Shown piece after piece: positions 1-8,551 of a DNA stretch of 64,000 nucleotides (position 1 is the first letter of the stretch; every line of letters starts with the position of its first letter). Under the pieces are notes generated by a model. That model had not been told where the DNA came from. It did no database searches and worked only from the letters and a program-made list of their open reading frames with translations. The stretch is from NCBI RefSeq assembly GCF_000315485.1, contig NZ_JH992940.1, forward strand, positions 1,079,786 through 1,143,785, written 5' to 3'. Position numbers and translations under genes: made by a program. This DNA comes from Bacteroides oleiciplenus YIT 12058. GTDB taxonomy: Bacteria > Bacteroidota > Bacteroidia > Bacteroidales > Bacteroidaceae.

Positions 1-405
1 ACTCGTGCTGACCGCCACTACACGGAAGCGGAGCTCACTGCCGATCATCTGCGACGGGGGGTCAGCGAAGCGGGGTATCATTATTACATTCGCCTGAACG
101 GGGACATCAAAAGCCTTCGTTCCGTAGAGAAGGCCGGGGCGCATGCACGGGGTTACAATGCGAGTAGCATAGCTGTTTGCTACGAGGGTGGACTGGACTG
201 CCACGGAGTGCCCAAAGATACGCGTACAGAGTGGCAACGACATTCTCTGCGGGTGCTGGTAAGGACATTGAAGATGGATTATCCGGAAGCAAGGGTGGTA
301 GGACACCGGGATTTGAGTCCGGATGTGAATGGAAACGGAGAGGTGGAGCCGATGGAGTGGACGAAGGAGTGCCCGTGCTTTGAGGTGAAGGGGGAAAGGT
401 GGTAA
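1..405 (+). CDS. N-acetylmuramoyl-L-alanine amidase, partial (5' end outside window)
   Basis: The open frame enters from the left edge and ends with TAA at 403-405, so only the C-terminal 134 residues are seen. They match the Amidase_2 (T7-lysozyme-like) fold: GYHYYI, GAHARGYN, the late zinc-ligand motif GHRDLSPD and the closing CPCFEV cysteine. The first zinc histidine should lie just upstream of the window. The family cleaves the lactyl amide between MurNAc and the stem peptide. In Bacteroides such short amidases are common in prophage or conjugative-element cargo, but the neighbouring sequence here cannot settle that. A bidirectional terminator follows directly. Confidence 0.85.
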   Translation, partial: TRADRHYTEAELTADHLRRGVSEAGYHYYIRLNGDIKSLRSVEKAGAHARGYNASSIAVCYEGGLDCHGVPKDTRTEWQRHSLRVLVRTLKMDYPEARVVGHRDLSPDVNGNGEVEPMEWTKECPCFEVKGERW

Positions 406-420
406 AGGTAGGATAAAATA

Positions 421-445
421 AACCCCGGAAAAAACTTCCGGGGTT
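421..445. terminator. Bidirectional intrinsic terminator
   Basis: A 10-bp perfect stem (AACCCCGGAA / TTCCGGGGTT) with a 5-nt loop is followed by T-rich sequence on the plus side and preceded by A-rich sequence. It lies between the convergent ends of the amidase and the surface lipoprotein gene and can serve both. Confidence 0.85.
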
Positions 446-467
446 CATTTTATAGAAACAATGATTC

Positions 468-2912
468 TTATTCTTCTTGAAGAGAGAAGTTCTTAACTTC
501 AAACGTAGAAGCACAAGTTGCATCACTCGTATACTTAATAGCTATGCGAATAACCTTATCATTATACTTGCTGAAATCAGTTTCCATTGGAATGAAGGTA
601 AAGCTATCGGGCCATGTTGCAAATTCCAATTTTTCCCAGGTAGCAGTAGTCACATCATTAGTATAATCTGTAGAAACGCAAACACTAATATAATCTTCTG
701 CTTTTGCTCCATACAGATAATTTAGACCGGCTTCAAATCTTAATACAGGAGTTAAAGCACCCTTCAAATTGATTTCCGGAATAAGCAACCAACTTTCAGT
801 AGTCTTATTGCCCCCCAAATATCCGGTAGCTTTCCAACCGTATTTAGCATCGAGAATCCAAACATAGTCTTTTCCGCCCAACTCAACATCCTGAATTGTA
901 CATCCACCTTCATCACCAATAAAGGTATTTGCATAGTATACTTTCGCTTCGTTCCATACACCGTTCGCTTTGATAAACAACATCGTGGTAGGCATAACCT
1001 TAGCAGTTTCCGTCCAAGTAGCACCGTCATAAATGAACTCGGTTGCAGAAATAGCCTGGCTACTACTGCTGTAATAAACCACAGCTACAGTCAAGTCTGC
1101 CTGAGCATACGGATAAGCATTCTTCAGATAAATCGGCAAAGTTTCTCCCGGTTTGCTGACATAGGTAGCTCCCATCTTAGCATAATCGGCAGGTTGCAAT
1201 ACAGCGACAGTTACATCCGGAGTGGTGTATTCTTTCCAAGTGCTGGTTGCTGCGTCATACCGGTATACAGCAGAAGTGTTGTATTTTGCAGCAGCACGCG
1301 TAGAGGCGAACATCATAGCAGAAGCTGCTTCCACTTCATTTTCAGGAACTTCCTTATACAGATAAACATCTGCATAATAGCCATCCTTAGGTTCTGTAAC
1401 ACTTATATTTTTAATCTCTATAGTAGGGGCACATGCCGAAGTACTCTTATATGCAAATGCAAGGCGTACTTTCTTTCCAACGTAATCTTTCAAATCAATC
1501 TTACCGGAATTAACAAAAGTCCAGCCCTTACCTTCCGACCACGTAGCGTTCAGTGTAGTCCAAGTAGCAGCCGTAACGTTATCTACATAATCAGCAGAAA
1601 TCTTAGCTTCGATAAAATCAGCGCGGTTATTGCCATTCAGGAAGTTGATGGCAGCATCGAATGAAAGTGACGGAGCAGTAGCACCGGACAAATCTATTTC
1701 GGTAGAAACTAACCAGCTTTCAGTAGGATTGTTCACCCCACCAGCAAAAGCCGCAGCTTTCCAATAATTGTTCTGTGAATCGTATTTCCATGCATAAGTA
1801 ACGCCTTCCAACTTGATGTCCTGGAAGGTGAAATCACCATCACTTCCCTTCATTGATGCATTCAGATAGATACCAAATGAAGAGGGCGGATATGAACCAA
1901 AAGAATAAGAACCATTATATTCATTCAATTTCACGGTCTTCTTCTTTTCAACATTCACGATAGAAGTTGTGCCATCTGCATTTTGAGAGAACTTCCAGTC
2001 ACCACCGGTTGCAGGAAGAGCGCCCAGATTAAAACTATTATATGTTCCTGACAGATAAATGAACTTTTCATCCGGACGTTGCAGAGAATATCCGGTTGCA
2101 GTAGGAGTAACAGTCAATACATAATTCGAAACATCACTACTAATCAATCCATCGGTAACAGTCACAGCAGTACCAGCCATATAACCATAGGATTTTGTTT
2201 CATCCGTAAGTCTTCCAAAGGGAATGAGTTTTCCTTCTTTATCAGGAGCAACAAATACATAATTACCACCCTCAGCAGCCATTCCAGATACTTTCTGATA
2301 AACATTCGGAATTACGCCACCGCCGCCGATACTCGGTTCTGTCTCAGAATACGCATAGTTGACCATACGCATAGCACCATCAGCAGGATTCTCTACAGCT
2401 TGTTTCAGGAGGGCAGGGATTTTACTTATTGTAGACGGAGACAGGAACGAAGCAGAAACAGTTTCACCCCATACTGTCTTATAGTCACCGGAAGTAAGTT
2501 CGTAAGCGGAAATGCCATTGAAATCTGTCAGATATTCGGGCAGTTTCTCTGCATTATTGAAAGCCACCGTCACTTTCGATTCGTCGCTCAAATAAGGATA
2601 AAGGGTTTCAAGATAAGCAGGCAGATACCATGATGCTGGTGCGGTTTCCGTAAAATATTTGTTCGTGCCCATGGCTTCCAAAGCTGCCACAAAGTCTATT
2701 CCTTCCGGATCTACTTTATCCGTTGCAATCTTTATATTGCTCTCAAGTCCGGCAATTTTCTTATAGTCACCGTCTGCCAGGCTCAACTCGACATTCTGCA
2801 CATCCTTAGGAATGGCAAGCTCGTCATAGCCCGGAAAGTTATCTTCGTTATAGTCGCAACTTGCCAAAAACAGCAAAGATGCGCACATGCTAAATACTAT
2901 ATTTTTCTTCAT
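468..2912 (-). CDS. Surface lipoprotein with two choice-of-anchor-J-like domains
   Basis: The 814-residue product starts with a lipoprotein signal (FLASC, Cys19) followed by D20, so outer-membrane or surface placement is likely. Two homologous beta-rich modules occur at about residues 360-506 and 668-812; both contain ESWL...EI(D/N)L, a SADY/STDY-N-V-T-ATW segment and a terminal (I/F)E(I/V)KN strand, the pattern of choice-of-anchor-J (MAM/jelly-roll-like) domains. Shorter segments are also repeated: DGDYKKIA (48-55), SGDYKTVW and PADYAKMG, each followed by a YL...YPY stretch. The gene is 13 bp downstream of a TonB-dependent receptor, so it probably acts as that receptor's surface partner in place of SusD. 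Substrate unknown. Confidence 0.75.
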   Translation of the reverse strand: MKKNIVFSMCASLLFLASCDYNEDNFPGYDELAIPKDVQNVELSLADGDYKKIAGLESNIKIATDKVDPEGIDFVAALEAMGTNKYFTETAPASWYLPAYLETLYPYLSDESKVTVAFNNAEKLPEYLTDFNGISAYELTSGDYKTVWGETVSASFLSPSTISKIPALLKQAVENPADGAMRMVNYAYSETEPSIGGGGVIPNVYQKVSGMAAEGGNYVFVAPDKEGKLIPFGRLTDETKSYGYMAGTAVTVTDGLISSDVSNYVLTVTPTATGYSLQRPDEKFIYLSGTYNSFNLGALPATGGDWKFSQNADGTTSIVNVEKKKTVKLNEYNGSYSFGSYPPSSFGIYLNASMKGSDGDFTFQDIKLEGVTYAWKYDSQNNYWKAAAFAGGVNNPTESWLVSTEIDLSGATAPSLSFDAAINFLNGNNRADFIEAKISADYVDNVTAATWTTLNATWSEGKGWTFVNSGKIDLKDYVGKKVRLAFAYKSTSACAPTIEIKNISVTEPKDGYYADVYLYKEVPENEVEAASAMMFASTRAAAKYNTSAVYRYDAATSTWKEYTTPDVTVAVLQPADYAKMGATYVSKPGETLPIYLKNAYPYAQADLTVAVVYYSSSSQAISATEFIYDGATWTETAKVMPTTMLFIKANGVWNEAKVYYANTFIGDEGGCTIQDVELGGKDYVWILDAKYGWKATGYLGGNKTTESWLLIPEINLKGALTPVLRFEAGLNYLYGAKAEDYISVCVSTDYTNDVTTATWEKLEFATWPDSFTFIPMETDFSKYNDKVIRIAIKYTSDATCASTFEVKNFSLQEE

Positions 2913-2925
2913 AATCTGTCTTGGT

Positions 2926-5625
2926 TTAGAAATTGAACTTCAATCTTACAGAATAGGTACGGCCGAAACCATAAAGCACACGTGTAGCACTCTCCCAATC
3001 GTGAGTACTACCATCACGAGCATCTGCAATGTATTCCTGATCGAGGACATTGTTTACATTTCCACTTAGAGTGGCACGTATTTTTCCAAAATCAAATGTA
3101 TAACCTGCACTTAAATCAAATGTGCTATAGGATGGAATCTTCCACGGGCTACCAATTACATAAGGCTCATTTTGCGTTGCAACGTTGGCATTGATATCAT
3201 AATCGGCAAAGTTACGTGAGAAGAAGTTCCAATCTACTCCCAAGCGCAGACCTTTTACCGGACGTACCCCTAACCCCAAAGCGGCTGTTGTCTGTGCCGA
3301 ACCACCTACAGAAACGTTATCCATATCAATCTGATATTGATATTGTTCTGCATTTGCCATATCAGTCACTACATCACCACGAGTATTTTTCAACATTTGG
3401 CCTTGTGAGTCGAACAGGTATCCGGAAGCTACACCGCCCCAACGCCAGTCGCCCCAAGAGAACATACCTGTAACATCAAGCCAATTCAAAGGTTTGGCAA
3501 CAAAATCCAATTCTACTCCCCAGTGGTCAGCGTTGGCACCAGTCATGTTCATAGCCCAACGCAAACCGTCTTGCGTTGTACCACTATCGTAAAGAGCCTT
3601 GTCCATCCAACGGGTATAGTACCCATTCAAGTTAGCAGTGAAGAAACGACTACGGTAGCCATATCCCACCTCGAACGACATAATTTTCTCGTTCTTGGCA
3701 TCCGGGTTACGGTCATGTGAAGTTTGCGAATTGATGAAAGAAGTATCAAACATCGGCGCACGATTGATGTAGCCTGCGTTGACGAAGATATTATGATTCT
3801 CAGTCAGGTTATAGTTAGCACCTCCCTTGATGTTTCCACCCAGATAATTCTTGGTTGAAGACTTAGCCTTATCTTTACTATAATACATGCGGTCATAACG
3901 CCAATAGCCGGTATTTGAAGCACCACCGGACACAAAGGCGCTCAACTTATCCTGATTGTATTCCAACTGTGCAAACACGCCTTCATACATAACGAAGCCA
4001 TCATAATCACGACGCAACACATCACCCACATTCAATTTTTGATTAATATAACTAGAATTACCACCTACGGCGGGGTTATTTTCTGCCGTAACGTTCTTTC
4101 TATTATAAGAATCAATAAAATAAGTACCTCCGAAAAGGTCTGTCAGGATATCCTGATGTAAGCCTTTGTAATAACGGAAATCAATACCGCCATAGAAATC
4201 AAAATTTTCACCGAGTTTAGTGGTGTATGTAGAGAGCAAGCCATACCAGAGATGATTGTTCATCATCTTACTCATTACCATCTTGGAACCGTTAGTACTT
4301 TCGGCATTCATTGTTTCAACAGCATCATAGTCAAAAGTTCCATCCGGACGACGGAATTGTGTGTTCACCAAACCGTTTGTAGAACCATACCATGAATTAG
4401 AGTAGGTGCTATCGCCCGTACCTCTATAACCATCTCCACGACCGATAGATACATAAAGAGCAGTACTCAAGCTTGATTTCTGATCAATCTGCCACAAGTG
4501 ATTCAAAGAAATCTGTGGTTTGTGATAAGAGTTCTTGGAAGAGTTATAAGACTGTCCATGGCGATAACCGAAAGTAGAGTTATACTTATAAGGACTATCT
4601 TCGCCCATATATTGTTTTACACGCTGCCATTCTTTAATAGATAGACCATTCTGATTGCTACGTTGGTTATGCCACTGAGGAGCACCAAAAGCGGTCAAAG
4701 ACAACTGGTGGTTGTCATTGAAGCGTTTAGCAATACTAACGAACCAAGTATATCCTTCAAACTCTGTACCTTGTATATATCCGTCACCCCAGGTCTTGGC
4801 TCCCAGCAAGGAGAATGCCCATCCGTCTTTAGACAAACCGGAGGAAAGATTAAACAGAATTTTATTATAACCATCATTGCCCATAGCGTAGGAAACAGAA
4901 CCACCCTTCTTAGCTTCGGTAGTTTTAGTAATAATATTGATAGAACCACCTACTGCCGGAGAGGCAACTTTGGCAGCACCCAAACCACGTTGTACCTGAA
5001 TGCTCCGGGTTACATCAGACAAACCTGACCAGTTTGACCAATATACCTTATTGTTCTCCATACCATTCATGGGTACACCGTTAACCATCATAGCAGAGTT
5101 TTCACTCTTGAAACCACGAATATTAATCTTACTGTCTCCAAAACCACCACCGTCTTTAGTAGCATATATACCCGGAGTAGATTTCAGGATTTCAGGAAAT
5201 TCCTGTGTACCTAACTTTTCTTCTATAAAAACCGGATCAATAGTAGATACAGCTACGGGGGTTTTACGGGCAACTGCTATAGACGAAGTAATCGTAACGT
5301 CCGCCAGCATCACTGCATCCGGTTCCATTTTGATAGCACCCAAATCAACAGAAGCACCCTTCTGTGTAATCTTCTTCTTGAGGTCTTTGAAACCTACGTA
5401 CTTGAACAACAAGGTTCCACCTTGAGCAACACTTTGTTTAAAATAACCATCAATGTCAGTCACCGTACCCTGTGAAGTGCCTTCTACCATAACGGCAGCT
5501 CCCACCAGCGGTTCGCCTGTTTCTGAGTCAACAAGCTGTCCCCTCACTGTAGTCTGGGCAAATGCCGCAGCACTAAATATGGACAGCACTGCCACCAACA
5601 GGAAATGAATTAGATGTTTTTTCAT
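2926..5625 (-). CDS. TonB-dependent receptor with CarboxypepD_reg-like domain
   Basis: This 899-residue outer-membrane importer has a signal peptide (cleavage near AAAFAQ, residue 24), a carboxypeptidase-regulatory-like domain (about 25-110; VRGQLVDSETGEPLVGA), a plug (NIRGFKSENSAMMVNGVPM, RGLGAAKVASPAVGGSINI) and a 22-strand-type barrel ending in the C-terminal aromatic strand VRLKFNF. There is no TonB-box-like signal-transducing (STN) domain. It is the first gene of a two-gene unit with the lipoprotein downstream and no SusD homologue, so the ligand may be something other than a classic PUL glycan. A -7 box (TATATTTG on the minus strand) lies at 5697-5704, about 70 bp upstream. Confidence 0.9.
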   Translation of the reverse strand: MKKHLIHFLLVAVLSIFSAAAFAQTTVRGQLVDSETGEPLVGAAVMVEGTSQGTVTDIDGYFKQSVAQGGTLLFKYVGFKDLKKKITQKGASVDLGAIKMEPDAVMLADVTITSSIAVARKTPVAVSTIDPVFIEEKLGTQEFPEILKSTPGIYATKDGGGFGDSKINIRGFKSENSAMMVNGVPMNGMENNKVYWSNWSGLSDVTRSIQVQRGLGAAKVASPAVGGSINIITKTTEAKKGGSVSYAMGNDGYNKILFNLSSGLSKDGWAFSLLGAKTWGDGYIQGTEFEGYTWFVSIAKRFNDNHQLSLTAFGAPQWHNQRSNQNGLSIKEWQRVKQYMGEDSPYKYNSTFGYRHGQSYNSSKNSYHKPQISLNHLWQIDQKSSLSTALYVSIGRGDGYRGTGDSTYSNSWYGSTNGLVNTQFRRPDGTFDYDAVETMNAESTNGSKMVMSKMMNNHLWYGLLSTYTTKLGENFDFYGGIDFRYYKGLHQDILTDLFGGTYFIDSYNRKNVTAENNPAVGGNSSYINQKLNVGDVLRRDYDGFVMYEGVFAQLEYNQDKLSAFVSGGASNTGYWRYDRMYYSKDKAKSSTKNYLGGNIKGGANYNLTENHNIFVNAGYINRAPMFDTSFINSQTSHDRNPDAKNEKIMSFEVGYGYRSRFFTANLNGYYTRWMDKALYDSGTTQDGLRWAMNMTGANADHWGVELDFVAKPLNWLDVTGMFSWGDWRWGGVASGYLFDSQGQMLKNTRGDVVTDMANAEQYQYQIDMDNVSVGGSAQTTAALGLGVRPVKGLRLGVDWNFFSRNFADYDINANVATQNEPYVIGSPWKIPSYSTFDLSAGYTFDFGKIRATLSGNVNNVLDQEYIADARDGSTHDWESATRVLYGFGRTYSVRLKFNF

Positions 5626-5696
5626 ACTTCTGTTTTTTGTTAATTAATTGTGTTAATTAGAAATGTTAATTAAGTATTAAATACTGTATCAAGACG

Positions 5697-5704
5697 CAAA
5701 TATA
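5697..5704 (-). promoter_or_regulatory. Probable -7 element of the TonB receptor operon
   Basis: On the minus strand this reads TATATTTG, a match to the Bacteroidetes -7 consensus TAnnTTTG. No clear TTTG -33 element is spaced correctly. The long AT-rich leader between here and the start codon repeats TTAATTA several times. Confidence 0.55.
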
Positions 5705-5783
5705 ATTAATAAGATTTAGATTTGTATTACATTTCTGCTACAAAATTTTAGAGTAAGTAGGAGTTATTGAAACTTTTTATAAC

Positions 5784-5815
5784 AAAAAAGCCCTACAAGA
5801 TTTTTGCAGGGCTTT
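5784..5815 (-). terminator. Intrinsic terminator of ettA
   Basis: The stem AAAGCCCT / AGGGCTTT (with extra C:G/A:T pairs inside) is followed on the minus strand by a run of T. It lies about 50 bp past the ettA stop codon. Confidence 0.8.
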
Positions 5816-5863
5816 CTATTTGTCATCAAAATATAATATATGCTATCAGATTCTCACCGATTA

Positions 5864-7561
5864 TCAGTCATTCATCAGCTTTCTATAACGTACACGGGTA
5901 GGTTCTTCTTTCCCTAAACGTTTCTGTTTATTTTCCTCATATTCTGAATAAGAGCCTTCGAAATAGAAGACATTGGAATCACCTTCGAACGCAAGTATAT
6001 GAGTGCAAATACGGTCGAGGAACCAACGGTCGTGACTGATGATTACGGCACATCCCGCAAAGTCTTCAAGACCTTCTTCAAGAGCACGAAGTGTGTTCAC
6101 ATCGATGTCATTGGTAGGTTCGTCCAGTAACAACACGTTACCCTCTTCTTTCAGAGCCATAGCAAGATGCAGACGGTTACGTTCACCACCCGAAAGTACA
6201 CCGCAAAGCTTCTCCTGATCTCCACCGGAGAAGTTGAAACGTGACAGGTAGGCACGTGCATTGATATCACGGCCACCCATACGAATCAGTTCCGTACCGC
6301 CGGAAATAACCTGGTACACGCTCTTGTTCGGGTCGATATCACTGTGTTGCTGATCGACATAAGCCACCTTCACGGTCTCTCCTACTTCAAACTCGCCTTT
6401 ATCCACGGTTTCCAGTCCCATAATCAGGCGGAACAGGGTGGTTTTACCGGCACCATTGGGACCGATGACGCCGACAATGCCGTTGGGCGGAAGCATGAAG
6501 TTGAGGTCGTCGAACAGAAGTTTGTCGCCATAGGCTTTTGCCACGTGCTTTGCTTCGATCACCTTGTTGCCAAGGCGCGGACCGTTGGGGATGAAGATTT
6601 CCAGTTTCTCTTCTTTCTCCTTGATGTCTTCGTTCATCAATTTATCATAAGAGTTCAGACGCGCCTTACCCTTTGCCTGACGGGCTTTGGGAGCCATGCG
6701 CACCCAGTCCAACTCACGTTCCAGTGTCTTGCGACGCTTGCTGGCAGTCTTCTCTTCCATCTCCATGCGCTTGGTCTTCTGTTCCAACCAACTGGAGTAG
6801 TTGCCTTTCCAGGGGATACCTTCGCCACGGTCGAGCTCAAGAATCCAGCCTGCTACGTGGTCGAGGAAGTAACGGTCGTGAGTTACGGCAATCACCGTAC
6901 CTTCATATTGCTGCAAGTGCTGTTCCAGCCAGTCGATGGACTCGGCATCGAGGTGGTTGGTAGGCTCGTCCAGCAACAGTACATCGGGTTTCTGCAACAG
7001 CAGGCGACAGAGAGCCACACGGCGGCGTTCACCTCCCGAAAGATGCTCCACAAACTGATCTTCGGGCGGGCAACGGAGGGCATCCATGGCGCGTTCCAAT
7101 TTACTGTCCAGATTCCAGGCATCGGTTGCATCGATGATGTCCTGAAGTTCTCCCTGGCGGGCAAAGAGTTTGTCCATCTTGTCAGCATCTTCGTAGTATT
7201 CGGGAAGACCGAATTTCTGGTTGATTTCCTCATACTCGGTGAGTGCGTCCACAATGGGTTGTACGCCTTCCATAACGATTTCTTTTACGGTCTTTGCAGG
7301 GTCAAGGTGAGGTTCCTGGGCAAGATATCCCACTGAGTAACCCGGTGAAAACACCACTTCGCCCTGATAAGACTTGTCCAACCCGGCGATAATCTTCAGC
7401 AAGGTGGATTTACCCGAACCATTCAGACCGATGATGCCAATCTTTGCGCCATAAAAGAACGAGAGGTAGATGTTCTTCAATACCTGCTTGTTGTTCTGCT
7501 GAATGGTCTTGTTCAGCCCTACCATAGAAAAGATAATCTTTTTATCGTCAACTGTTGCCAT
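5864..7561 (-). CDS. ettA: Energy-dependent translational throttle protein EttA (ABC-F)
   Basis: The 565-residue protein has two ABC ATPase domains in tandem and no membrane segment: Walker A GLNGSGKST and GPNGAGKTT, signatures LSGGERRR and LSGGERNR, Walker B LLLDEPTNHLD and LLLDEPTNDID. The linker between them carries the EttA-type P-site tRNA interaction motif (WVRMAPKARQAKGKARL). Length is that of the EttA family (about 555). EttA binds the ribosomal E site and gates entry into elongation according to the ATP/ADP ratio. A -7 match (TATCTTTG, minus strand) lies at 7623-7630. Single-gene transcription unit with its own terminator. Confidence 0.93.
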   Translation of the reverse strand: MATVDDKKIIFSMVGLNKTIQQNNKQVLKNIYLSFFYGAKIGIIGLNGSGKSTLLKIIAGLDKSYQGEVVFSPGYSVGYLAQEPHLDPAKTVKEIVMEGVQPIVDALTEYEEINQKFGLPEYYEDADKMDKLFARQGELQDIIDATDAWNLDSKLERAMDALRCPPEDQFVEHLSGGERRRVALCRLLLQKPDVLLLDEPTNHLDAESIDWLEQHLQQYEGTVIAVTHDRYFLDHVAGWILELDRGEGIPWKGNYSSWLEQKTKRMEMEEKTASKRRKTLERELDWVRMAPKARQAKGKARLNSYDKLMNEDIKEKEEKLEIFIPNGPRLGNKVIEAKHVAKAYGDKLLFDDLNFMLPPNGIVGVIGPNGAGKTTLFRLIMGLETVDKGEFEVGETVKVAYVDQQHSDIDPNKSVYQVISGGTELIRMGGRDINARAYLSRFNFSGGDQEKLCGVLSGGERNRLHLAMALKEEGNVLLLDEPTNDIDVNTLRALEEGLEDFAGCAVIISHDRWFLDRICTHILAFEGDSNVFYFEGSYSEYEENKQKRLGKEEPTRVRYRKLMND

Positions 7562-7731
7562 AAAGTTTTTAAGTGTATTATATTAATAATGTATATTCAA
7601 TTTCAAATAGAGGAATCTTGTGCAAAGATAATGCAAACCGAGAGCAGAATAAAATGAACGAGTTCATTTTTTATGCAGAGGTGCAGCTTATCTTCGTTTT
7701 GTGACAAAGATAAGAAAAAAAGAAGAATCCT

Positions 7732-7762
7732 TTTGCATTTACGAAAAAAGTCTCTATCTTTG
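7732..7762 (+). promoter_or_regulatory. Promoter of tRNA-Lys
   Basis: TTTG at 7732-7735 and TATCTTTG at 7755-7762 are separated by 19 bp, the ideal Bacteroidetes -33/-7 arrangement. Transcription should start about 20 bp before the mature tRNA. Confidence 0.85.
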
Positions 7763-7789
7763 CACCCGCTTAACAGCAAAACAAGGATT

Positions 7790-7862
7790 GATTCAGTAGC
7801 TCAGCAGGTAGAGCACAACACTTTTAATGTTGGGGTCCTGGGTTCGAGCCCCAGCTGGATCA
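7790..7862 (+). tRNA. tRNA-Lys (anticodon TTT)
   Basis: The 73-nt cloverleaf has acceptor GATTCAG pairing with CTGGATC, D arm GCTC...GAGC, anticodon stem CAACA/TGTTG with loop CTTTTAA (anticodon TTT), T arm CTGGG-TTCGAGC-CCCAG and discriminator A. CCA is not encoded. A second lysine tRNA (CTT) is at 53286-53358. Confidence 0.96.
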
Positions 7863-7866
7863 CTAG

Positions 7867-7894
7867 AAAAGGAACTTTGAGAGTTCCTTTTTTT
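7867..7894 (+). terminator. Terminator after tRNA-Lys
   Basis: Stem AAAAGGAACT / AGTTCCTTTT with 5-nt loop and a T7 run, 4 bp past the tRNA. Confidence 0.85.
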
Positions 7895-7990
7895 ATTCAA
7901 AACAGATTAAAACATTTGACTAATAGCTCTTTACGAAAAAAATACAGAGAAAAGACTTTAACTAAATTATTATATCTAAACTGTTTCGTC

Positions 7991-8548
7991 ATGAAGAAAA
8001 AATTACTATTGCTGGCCATCCTGGCTCTATCTTTATCTGCCGTTCAGGCTCAGACTCAACTTAAATGGAACGCTTTGTATTGGGCTATGGGTGTAGTGAA
8101 TATGTCAGCAGAAACTAAACTTGCAAATAAGTGGACATTCAATGGAGATGCTGTATACTCACCTTGGAAAAGCATTGAGGGCAACCCTATGAGATTTGGC
8201 CAATTAATCGTAGAAGGCAGATATTACCCTAAAGGAGCATTCAACGGGCTCTATGTAGGAGGATATGGCAGTTATCACAAACTGTTTAAGGTCACTAAAT
8301 GGAATTATATCAATCGTGATAGATATCAAAAAGGTAACGGCATGTCTTTCGGAGCAACCTTAGGTTATCAATTTAAAATTAACGACCGTTGGGCACTAGA
8401 CCTTTTCGCAAGCTATGGGTGGCAACATTCCAGATATAGAGGTTATATGAAATCTACCGGAGAAATGTATGTGGGTAAAAATGCCAGTGCCGAATGGTTA
8501 CCCTACAAATTAGGTGCATCCTTTGCCTATCGACTTGGAAAGAGATAA
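7991..8548 (+). CDS. DUF3575-family outer-membrane beta-barrel protein
   Basis: The 185-residue product begins with a cleavable signal peptide (MKKKLLLLAILALSL, cleavage near VQA-QT). The rest is alternating amphipathic strands with aromatic girdles (WNALYWAMG, GLYVGGYGSYH, DLFASYGWQH), as in the DUF3575 family of small Bacteroidetes outer-membrane proteins of unknown role. The ATG at 7991 is chosen because the frame open upstream runs through the tRNA and its terminator and because the signal peptide starts exactly here. It is convergent with the histidine kinase, leaving only 3 bp between the ends. Confidence 0.8.
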   Translation: MKKKLLLLAILALSLSAVQAQTQLKWNALYWAMGVVNMSAETKLANKWTFNGDAVYSPWKSIEGNPMRFGQLIVEGRYYPKGAFNGLYVGGYGSYHKLFKVTKWNYINRDRYQKGNGMSFGATLGYQFKINDRWALDLFASYGWQHSRYRGYMKSTGEMYVGKNASAEWLPYKLGASFAYRLGKR

Positions 8549-8551
8549 AGC

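Noticed and set aside
1..405. Prophage or conjugative element at the left edge
   Set aside because: Only one amidase fragment is visible, with no integrase, tail, tra gene or attachment site; evidence is too thin.
6344..7336. 330-residue open frame opposite ettA
   Set aside because: It lies fully antisense to well-conserved ATPase motifs and has no recognisable domain; it is a shadow.
7673..7990. N-terminal extension of the DUF3575 gene
   Set aside because: The open frame runs through a tRNA and its terminator; the signal peptide at 7991 marks the start.
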